Source: an uncultured Pirellulaceae bacterium (lineage in GTDB: Bacteria; Planctomycetota; Planctomycetia; Pirellulales; Pirellulaceae). From it: a stretch of 8,501 nt of DNA. The notes below the pieces were generated by a model. The model was not told the origin of the DNA. It saw only the letters and a program-made list of their open reading frames with translations, and searched no databases. The DNA lies in assembly GCA_934255105.1 (NCBI GenBank), contig CAKQNH010000156.1:1-8501 (forward strand). The letters are read 5' to 3'. Below, piece by piece: positions 1 through 4,919 of this stretch. Positions within the stretch are counted from its first letter, which is position 1. The number at the start of each line of letters is the position of its first letter. A program made the position numbers and the translations under genes.

Positions 1-255
1 ATCATGGCCCACGAATCTAATCATAGGCCAAGCTAGGCTGACAGCAAGGTTGATCGGCTGTACTTTGCTCGTTCATTGATGTTTTTCGCTAATAAACTTC
101 AAAACTTTCACCTCGCGAAGTTTCCACCGCCGGTGGACACTTCGAATATGTCGAGCTGATGCCCCTTTGGCAACATTGGCAAGACAAACAGTATGCAAGC
201 AAACGCGATGCCAAAGCTAGTTCTCATGCTCTCTTGGCCCGGAGGGCTGACATAA
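1..255. other. Intergenic stretch without a recognisable gene
   Basis: No convincing coding region is visible on either strand. The only sizeable reading starts at the ATG near 160, runs about 45 codons into the repeat array that follows, and resembles no family I know. The stretch is more AT-rich than the genes downstream. Its one clear structure is the hairpin at 116-144, listed separately. The neighbouring gene to the left lies outside the window, so this may be its downstream or upstream flank. Confidence 0.5.
116..144. repeat. Perfect-looking 13-bp stem hairpin with a 3-nt loop
   Basis: The arms begin CGAAG and end CTTCG. Twelve of thirteen positions pair (one T/C mismatch) around a GCC loop, so either strand could form a stable stem. 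No run of T follows on the + strand, so it is not a classical intrinsic terminator there. It could be a bidirectional terminator, a mRNA-stabilising stem or a protein-binding palindrome. The structure is read directly from the sequence; any function is a guess. Confidence 0.6.
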
Positions 256-355
256 TAGCCCAGAGGCGACCTTTTCTAGCTCAGAGGCGGCCTTCTTAGC
301 CCAGAGGGCGGCCTTTCTAGCCCAGAGGCGGCCTTCTTAGCCCAGAGGGCGGCAG
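256..355. repeat. Five-copy tandem array, 20-21 bp period
   Basis: Units start at about 256, 277, 297, 318 and 338, each a variant of TAGCCCAGAGGGCGGCCTTC. Some units have GGG and others GG, which explains the alternating 20 and 21 bp spacing. Every unit contains the small inverted repeat GCCC-AGA-GGGC. The array is the tandemly expanded outer end of the composite repeat at 338-425 and is in inverted orientation relative to the array at 543-662. There are no unique spacers, so this is not a CRISPR. Confidence 0.85.
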
Positions 356-425
356 ATCCTTGCCGGTGGCGTGAGCCACCGGGCTTTGGGAACCGAATCA
401 AGCTAGCCCGGAGGGCGACACATGA
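338..425 (-). repeat. Composite palindromic repeat, left copy (inverted)
   Basis: Read on the minus strand, this unit has three blocks. The first is a CGCCCTCCGGGCT half-palindrome at 404-425. The second is the palindrome CCGGTGGC-GTGA-GCCACCGG at 363-382, with an 8-bp perfect stem and 4-nt loop. The third is a CCGCCCTCTGGGCT block at 338-352. The same order and near-identical blocks recur at 483-567 (opposite orientation) and at 4784-4865. The arrangement resembles REP or BIME-type intergenic elements. No transposase is associated with it here. Confidence 0.75.
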
Positions 426-482
426 TTTGAGCCAGTGCTCCTCGGCAAAGATGGCGAGTGGCCTACATGGAGCAAGGATTAT

Positions 483-567
483 TCATGTGCCGCCCTCCGG
501 GCTCGCGCAGCGCATGGCTGAATCCGGTGGCTCACGCCACCGGCAGAGATGTTCCGCCCTCTGGGCT
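483..567 (+). repeat. Composite palindromic repeat, right copy
   Basis: This mirrors the left copy across a central stretch of about 57 bp (426-482). In order it has the CGCCCTCCGGGCT block at 483-503, a variable spacer containing CATGGCTG, the 8-bp-stem palindrome at 524-543, and the CCGCCCTCTGGGCT block ending at 567. Together with 338-425 it makes a nested inverted repeat that could fold into one long cruciform or RNA stem. The spacer word CATGGCTG is shared with the copy at 4784-4865, so these two copies share more than their palindromes. Confidence 0.75.
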
Positions 568-662
568 GAGAAGCAGAGATGTTCCGCCCTCTGGGCTAAG
601 AAGCAGAGATGTTCCGCCCTCTGGGCTGAGAAGCAGAGATGTTCCACCCTCTGGGCTAAGAG
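543..662. repeat. Four-copy tandem array, exact 30-bp period
   Basis: Units start at 543, 573, 603 and 633, each GCAGAGATGTTCCGCCCTCT followed by GGGCT(G/A)AGAA. Differences are few: G/A alternates in the tail, and the fourth unit has an A for G in CCGCCC. The alternating pattern (G, A, G, A) suggests that a two-unit block was duplicated. The 30-bp period keeps a reading frame open, so a repetitive translation (RCSALWAEKQ repeated) appears by chance. There are no unique spacers, so it is not a CRISPR. Confidence 0.9.
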
Positions 663-800
663 ATTGCCAAAATCAGCGATGCTTCTCATGAAGCTCTAAT
701 GGCTATCGCCTATAGTCGCTTCATGGCTAAAATCAGCACTGCGTTGATGGGGTATGATGTGCAGGCAATGTTTGCTGCACAGCGTGTCGATTCACAATAG
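663..800 (+). other. Possible small ORF or gene remnant
   Basis: One frame, open from just after a TAA at 657 to a TAG at 798-800, reads like real protein rather than repeat. It contains IAKISDASHEALMAIAYSRF, then MAKISTALMGYDVQAMFAAQ and a short tail. The first ATG in this frame is at 699 (33 codons) and a second is at 723. No Shine-Dalgarno precedes either, and the end runs into the 17-bp repeat array. I do not recognise the family. It could be a short gene, the end of a gene broken by repeat expansion, or chance. The recurring word AKIS hints at an internal duplication. Confidence 0.2.
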
Positions 801-871
801 GCGTCGATTCACAGCGGATTTCGATTCACAGCGGATTTCGATTCACAACGGGTTTCGGCTCACCATGTGTA
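787..871. repeat. Five-copy 17-bp tandem repeat upstream of mch
   Basis: TCGATTCACA begins at 787, 804, 821 and 838, and a degenerate copy (TCGGCTCACC) starts at 855. The period is exactly 17 bp. The middle units continue GCGGATT. A decayed sixth unit may start near 873 (TCGACTAACA). The array ends about 33 bp before the mch start codon, so it lies where a promoter or leader would be. Whether it binds a regulator is unknown. Copies decay towards both ends, as expected of an ageing tandem array. Confidence 0.85.
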
Positions 872-889
872 TTCGACTAACAATAAAAC

Positions 890-895
890 AGAAGG
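890..895 (+). promoter_or_regulatory. Ribosome binding site of mch
   Basis: AGAAGG lies 9 nt before the GTG at 905 and 15 nt before the in-frame ATG at 911. The spacing favours GTG as the start. It is the clearest Shine-Dalgarno sequence seen before any of the five genes. Confidence 0.5.
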
Positions 896-904
896 TCACG
901 TGGT

Positions 905-1873
905 GTGTACATGGTTGGCGAAGGCTTAAATCAATCGGCTCATGGTTGCTACGCGGATGCCGGTAAGCGAGCCCAGGAGTTGCGCATACAGGCCAGTCGG
1001 CTTGCCTGCGGTGTACATTTGCTCGACTTCGGCGTGCACGCTCGAGGCGGATTAGCCGCGGGTGTGCAGATGGCGAATATCTGCATGGCGGGCAGGGCAT
1101 CCGTGAACCTGTCCAGCGGCGATCGCCGTGTGTGGGCTGGGCCGTGGGGCCAAGTCGCTACCGATCATCCGCTGGAGGCTTGTATGTGCTCACAGTACGC
1201 CGGTTGGCCAGTCACGCACGACGAGTTCTTCGCCATGGGGTCGGGCTCAATGCGGCTCAAGCGTGGCCGCGAACAACTGCTGATCGATCTGCAAGCGGGT
1301 GATTCGCAGCGACTCGCGGTAGGGACGCTCGAATGCGACCAACTACCCAGCGACGCGGTGGCACAGGCTATGGCGGCCGAGTGTCAAGTCGATCCGGCAG
1401 AGTTGTATTTGGCCGTGGCACCCACTCGCAGCATCGCGGGTTGCGTGCAAGTCGTCGCGCGCGCGGTGGAAACGTGTATGCACAAACTGCATGAGTTGGG
1501 TTTCGACTTGTCTACGGTCATCAGCGCGCACGGCCTGGCCCCCGTCCCTCCGCCGACCCCGGATTTCGCGCTCGGTATCGGTCGCACCAACGATGCCATC
1601 TTGTATGGAGGTCAAGTCGTAATGTGGGTCGACGTAGAGGATGAGGTCATCGCGAAAGTCGGTCCCAAGCTCCCCAGCGCGGCTTCGCCCGATTTCGGTC
1701 GCCCGTTTGCAGAGATATTCAAGCAGGCCGATTACGACTTCTATAAAATCGACCCTGGTCTATTTAGCCCCGCCGAGGTCACGCTGTTCAACATGCGGAC
1801 TGGCAACAGTCGCCGGTTTGGTGAACTGCGCGGTGACTTGATAGCTCAGTCCTTCGGCACGCAGACTGGCTAA
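905..1873 (+). CDS. mch: Methenyltetrahydromethanopterin cyclohydrolase
   Basis: This enzyme catalyses the reversible hydrolysis of N5,N10-methenyl-H4MPT to N5-formyl-H4MPT in the cytoplasm, a step of H4MPT-linked C1 transfer between formaldehyde and formate. The 322 residues match the usual length of about 320. Family motifs seen in order are SQYAGW (96-101), MGSGSMR (111-117, where many homologues have GP after GS), HGLAPVPP (209-216), GIGRTNDAILYGG (224-236) and DFYKIDPGLFSPA (278-290). A stop at 884 limits the N-terminus. GTG at 905 is preferred over ATG at 911 because of the AGAAGG at 890-895. The ATP-grasp gene follows 8 nt later, so the two are probably co-transcribed. H4MPT-linked C1 genes are known outside archaea in methylotrophic proteobacteria and planctomycetes. 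Confidence 0.96.
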   Translation: MYMVGEGLNQSAHGCYADAGKRAQELRIQASRLACGVHLLDFGVHARGGLAAGVQMANICMAGRASVNLSSGDRRVWAGPWGQVATDHPLEACMCSQYAGWPVTHDEFFAMGSGSMRLKRGREQLLIDLQAGDSQRLAVGTLECDQLPSDAVAQAMAAECQVDPAELYLAVAPTRSIAGCVQVVARAVETCMHKLHELGFDLSTVISAHGLAPVPPPTPDFALGIGRTNDAILYGGQVVMWVDVEDEVIAKVGPKLPSAASPDFGRPFAEIFKQADYDFYKIDPGLFSPAEVTLFNMRTGNSRRFGELRGDLIAQSFGTQTG

Positions 1874-1881
1874 ACAAAATC

Positions 1882-2787
1882 ATGCACATTGGCATTTTGG
1901 GGACGCCGGATAACCCCTATGTAATGGAGCTCCAGCGCGCAGCCTGCGAACATTTTCCCGAGCTGACGACTGAGGTGCTCAAGTTTGGCGATCTGCAGGT
2001 CGGTATCGGCAGTGCGCCGGCCCAGTGCGCGGCACCTCTTAGCCAGGATGGCCTGGGCAATCGGGAGAGCTCCGTAGTCTGCGATGCGCTGATCGTCCGC
2101 TCCATGCCCATCGGCTCGCTGGAACAGGTCATTTTTCGCATGGACTGCTTGCAGACTTGGCAGAGCCGCGGTGTGCCGGTCCATAACCCGCCGCGCAGTT
2201 TGGAGATCGCCATCGACAAATGGCTATGCCTGCAGCGATTGGCTGAGGTCGATGTGCCGGTCCCCGAGACTATCTGTTGTCAAACTCGTAGCGCCGCCAT
2301 GCAAGCTTTTGAAGTGCTCGGTGGCGATGTGCTCGTCAAACCGCTGTTCGGCGGTGAAGGGAGAGGGATTTTGCGGGCCGATAGCAAGGATTTGGCTTGG
2401 CGGATGTTTGGTACGCTGCAGCAACTCGGGCAGGTGCTCTATGTGCAACAGTTCGTCGAGCATTTGGGCTATGATATTCGAGTGTTGTTCGTGGGCGACC
2501 AACAGTTTGCCATCCGTCGCCAGGCTGCAGCGGGGGAGTGGCGGACTAATATTTCACAAGGCAGTTATGCTCAGCCGCATCACCTGACTCGCCCGCAACA
2601 GGAGCTGGCCCAGCGCTCGCGCGAGGCCGTTGGCGGAGGGTTGTTGGGGGTGGATTTGTTGCCTGCCCGCGACGGCCGCTTGTTCGTTTTAGAAGTCAAC
2701 GCTGTCCCAGGCTGGCGCGGCTTGGCACGTGCCTTAGAAGTGGATGTCGCAAAAGCATTTCTAGGCTGGGTCATGCGTCAGTGTTGA
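1882..2787 (+). CDS. RimK-like ATP-grasp ligase, probably H4MPT cofactor biosynthesis
   Basis: ATP-grasp ligases join a carboxylate to an amine or thiol through an acyl phosphate. In this 301-residue protein, residues 1-100 form the N-terminal domain with VRSMPIGSLEQVIFRMD. DK at 112-113, KPLFGGEGRGI at 153-163 (ATP-binding lysine and Gly-rich loop), DIR at 198-200 and EVNAVPGW at 271-278 (metal-binding Glu and Asn) follow the RimK-family order. The start lies 8 nt after the mch stop and has no clear Shine-Dalgarno, suggesting translational coupling. An ATP-grasp gene next to mch is also found in Methylobacterium extorquens (orf5), where it is needed for the pterin cofactor. By analogy with archaeal MptN it may add glutamate or a related side-chain group. 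The substrate is inferred from context; the fold is clear. Confidence 0.85.
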   Translation: MHIGILGTPDNPYVMELQRAACEHFPELTTEVLKFGDLQVGIGSAPAQCAAPLSQDGLGNRESSVVCDALIVRSMPIGSLEQVIFRMDCLQTWQSRGVPVHNPPRSLEIAIDKWLCLQRLAEVDVPVPETICCQTRSAAMQAFEVLGGDVLVKPLFGGEGRGILRADSKDLAWRMFGTLQQLGQVLYVQQFVEHLGYDIRVLFVGDQQFAIRRQAAAGEWRTNISQGSYAQPHHLTRPQQELAQRSREAVGGGLLGVDLLPARDGRLFVLEVNAVPGWRGLARALEVDVAKAFLGWVMRQC

Positions 2788-2794
2788 ATTGCAG

Positions 2795-2918
2795 CCCGTG
2801 GCGTAGGCTTCCAGCTTGCGATGTTCTGGCCGTGGTGTAAGCTTCCAGCTTGCGAGCTCTGCCGTGGTGTAAGCTAGAGCTAGTTGATATTTAATCGCGA
2901 GCTAGAAGCTTACGCCAC
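2795..2918. repeat. Intergenic repeat cluster with inverted copy
   Basis: Two near-identical 27-bp units (2795-2821 and 2829-2855) carry GTGG(C/T)GTA(A/G)GCTTCCAGCT followed by TGCGA. A truncated third unit starts at 2861. A complementary copy lies at 2895-2918. The third and fourth units can pair: GTGGTGTAAGCT with AGCTTACGCCAC, one G-T wobble. This gives a stem with a loop of about 30 nt that itself contains AGCT-rich palindromes. It sits directly after the ATP-grasp stop and could end that transcript, but no T-run follows. It belongs to a repeat family distinct from the one at 338-567. Confidence 0.8.
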
Positions 2919-2922
2919 TTAA

Positions 2923-2952
2923 TTTATCACCCTGCTTTATTTATCACCCTGC
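2923..2952. repeat. 13-bp direct repeat before oleC
   Basis: TTTATCACCCTGC occurs at 2923-2935 and again at 2940-2952, a 17-bp spacing. The pair lies 18 bp upstream of the oleC start, in an AT-rich patch where a promoter or operator could be. It may be an operator pair or a simple slippage product; nothing in the sequence decides. Confidence 0.65.
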
Positions 2953-2970
2953 CCCCTAGACTGATTCTTT

Positions 2971-4698
2971 ATGTCCGGCTCTGCCAGCGTTTCCGACCCA
3001 GGCACTGCAAGCGATGCCAGTCGCGGTAACATCGCCGCGCGACTGCGACAAGTGGCCGCGCGGCAGCCGGGCCAGCTATCGATGGTCCGACCGGTGGGGC
3101 GCTATGCACCCGGCCGCCAGCGTGAATATGCCACGCTGACTTTCGCCGATTTGGAGTTGCAGACATCGTCGATCGCCGCAGGACTGCAGGAGATGGGAGT
3201 CCAACCCGGTCAGCGCATCGTGTTGCTAGTCCGCTTCGGAGTCGATTTCATCGCCTTGGTTTTCGCGCTGCTCAAAGCCGGCGCGGTGGTCGTCCTGATC
3301 GACCCCGGCATGGGCCGCAAACATCTCATTCGCTGTTTGGAAGAAACCAATCCCGACGGCTTTGTCGCCATACCCGCGGCTCATGCCGTGCGGATAGCGC
3401 TGCGGCATCGCTTTCCCAAGGCGCGGCTGAATGTGACGGTCGGCATGCGCTTTGGGTTTTTACCCAAGCCGACACTCGAGCAGTTGTCCGGTACACCATC
3501 CGCATTGTATGAGCCACCGCCGATCACGCTTGATTCTCCAGCCGCGATCATTTTTACCACCGGCAGCACGGGTCCGCCCAAGGGAGTGCTGTATACGCAC
3601 CGCACGTTCAACAGCCAAGTCGATCAGCTTGTAGCGCATTATGGCATTGCCCCCGGCGGCAAGGACCTCTCAGGCTTTCCGCTTTTCGGATTGTTCAATG
3701 CGGTGATGGGGACGACGACGGTGATCCCGGACATGGATCCCACGCGACCCGCCGCCGTCGACCCGCCGCGATTGCTCGACGCTATCGACCAGTGGCAGAT
3801 CAATCAGGCTTTCGGCTCACCGGCTCTGTGGACGGCCGTTGGACGCCATGCGCAACAAGTGGGGCGCTGCGTACCGAGCCTGCAGCGTGTGTTCTCTGCC
3901 GGTGCGCCGGTCTCACCGGAAGTGCTGCAGCGCATGCGCGCGACGATGCGCGAGAATGGGGAGATGTATACACCTTACGGCGCTACAGAAGCTCTGCCGG
4001 TAGCTTCGATTGAATCGCGAGAGGTGTTGGGCGAGACCGCAGCCAAGACCCGCGGCGGTGCCGGCACATGCGTGGGGAAGAAGTTTTCAGGAGTCGATTG
4101 GAAAGTCATCGAGATTTGCGATGGACCACTGGCAAGTCTGGAGCAGGTGAATGAGCTGCCTAGGGGAGCGATTGGCGAATTGATGGTGGCGGGTGACATG
4201 GTGACTCAGCAATACGTCACGCGTTGCGATCAAAACGCACTGCACAAAGTTCAGCAGGCAGAGCGAGTGTGGCACCGCATGGGCGACGTCGGCTACTTGG
4301 ACGAGCAGGGGAGGTTTTGGTGTTGTGGCCGCAAGTCTCAGCGGGTGCGCATGTCGGGACAAGTGTTATTCACGGACCCTTGCGAGTCGATTTTCAATAC
4401 GCATCCGCACGTGCATCGCAGCGCACTGGTGGGTATTGGCCCCGCTGGCGAACAGACTCCGGTGGTCATCGCTGAACCATGGCCTGATCACATGCCCAGA
4501 GATGCATTGGCTGCCGAGCGTTTGTTGGCAGAGCTGCGCGAGTTGGCAAAGACACACGATACGACTGCTTCGATTGAGAAGCTGCTACTCTACTCGCGTG
4601 CGCTGCCGACCGACATCAGGCACAACTCGAAGATCTTCCGTGAACAGCTCGCCCCTTGGGCCGCGCGACAATTGGAACATCGCAGGCAGCGGCGTTAG
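2971..4698 (+). CDS. oleC: OleC-type beta-lactone synthetase (AMP-forming ligase family)
   Basis: OleC enzymes use ATP to turn long-chain 2-alkyl-3-hydroxy acids into beta-lactones, which OleB then decarboxylates to olefins. The 575-residue protein has ANL-superfamily motifs in order: phosphate loop IIFTTGSTGPPKG (193-205), YTPYGATEALP (333-343), GDVGYLDEQGRFW (438-450) with the ribose-binding Asp439, Arg454 in the GRKSQ hinge region, and IRHNSK with the catalytic-type Lys554. YTPYGATEALP and the IRHNSKIFRE ending point to OleC rather than to a general fatty acyl-CoA ligase. The first 20 or so residues look non-conserved, and the ATG at 2971 lacks a Shine-Dalgarno, but no better start exists before conserved sequence. 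oleA, oleB and oleD are not in the window, so the partners must be elsewhere or the role has diverged. Confidence 0.85.
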   Translation: MSGSASVSDPGTASDASRGNIAARLRQVAARQPGQLSMVRPVGRYAPGRQREYATLTFADLELQTSSIAAGLQEMGVQPGQRIVLLVRFGVDFIALVFALLKAGAVVVLIDPGMGRKHLIRCLEETNPDGFVAIPAAHAVRIALRHRFPKARLNVTVGMRFGFLPKPTLEQLSGTPSALYEPPPITLDSPAAIIFTTGSTGPPKGVLYTHRTFNSQVDQLVAHYGIAPGGKDLSGFPLFGLFNAVMGTTTVIPDMDPTRPAAVDPPRLLDAIDQWQINQAFGSPALWTAVGRHAQQVGRCVPSLQRVFSAGAPVSPEVLQRMRATMRENGEMYTPYGATEALPVASIESREVLGETAAKTRGGAGTCVGKKFSGVDWKVIEICDGPLASLEQVNELPRGAIGELMVAGDMVTQQYVTRCDQNALHKVQQAERVWHRMGDVGYLDEQGRFWCCGRKSQRVRMSGQVLFTDPCESIFNTHPHVHRSALVGIGPAGEQTPVVIAEPWPDHMPRDALAAERLLAELRELAKTHDTTASIEKLLLYSRALPTDIRHNSKIFREQLAPWAARQLEHRRQRR

Positions 4699-4919
4699 AC
4701 GTTAAACTATATGCTGCTGATGATACTGCCGCGGATAGAATGAAAGCTGCAGATTGATGAGGGGCTCAGAGGGCGGGGACTCGTGTGTCGCCCTCTGGCT
4801 TGGACTGTACATGGCTGCGATCCGGTGGCTCACGCCACCGGCAGGGCTGTGTCGCCCTCTGGGCTAGCAAGCTATTGAGATCCTTCCTTTAGATTCTTTC
4901 TCACGGAATTAATACAGTC
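4699..4919. other. Repeat-bearing gap between oleC and the exported hydrolase
   Basis: No gene is visible. The gap holds an inverted half-unit (GCTCAGAGGGCGG, 4764-4776) followed by a full composite repeat (4784-4865). The half-unit is complementary to the GCCCTCTGG blocks beside it, so 4764-4800 can also fold back on itself. The last 50 bp before the downstream ATG are AT-rich and could hold a promoter, though I cannot point to convincing -35 and -10 boxes. Confidence 0.6.
4784..4865 (+). repeat. Composite palindromic repeat, third copy
   Basis: It has the same block order as 483-567: TGTGTCGCCCTCTGGCT, a spacer with CATGGCTG, the palindrome CCGGTGGC-TCAC-GCCACCGG at 4822-4841, then TGTCGCCCTCTGGGCT. 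The palindrome and the flanking GCAG are identical to the right copy, although the two lie more than 4 kb apart. Here the outer block is single, not tandemly expanded. This shows the composite is a discrete dispersed unit of about 80-90 bp. Confidence 0.8.

Noticed and set aside
543..662. CRISPR array
   Set aside because: Units are 30 bp but abut directly with no unique spacers, and no cas gene is in the window.
256..662. Insertion sequence or MITE with target duplication
   Set aside because: No transposase, no clear terminal inverted repeats of one bounded element and no flanking target duplication could be identified, so it is left as a composite repeat.
427..699. 90-residue open frame with repeated RCSALWAEKQ
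   Set aside because: The translation simply reads the 30-bp tandem array, whose period is a multiple of three. All three forward frames and the reverse strand stay open in the same way, and the core belongs to a palindromic DNA repeat also found outside any gene.
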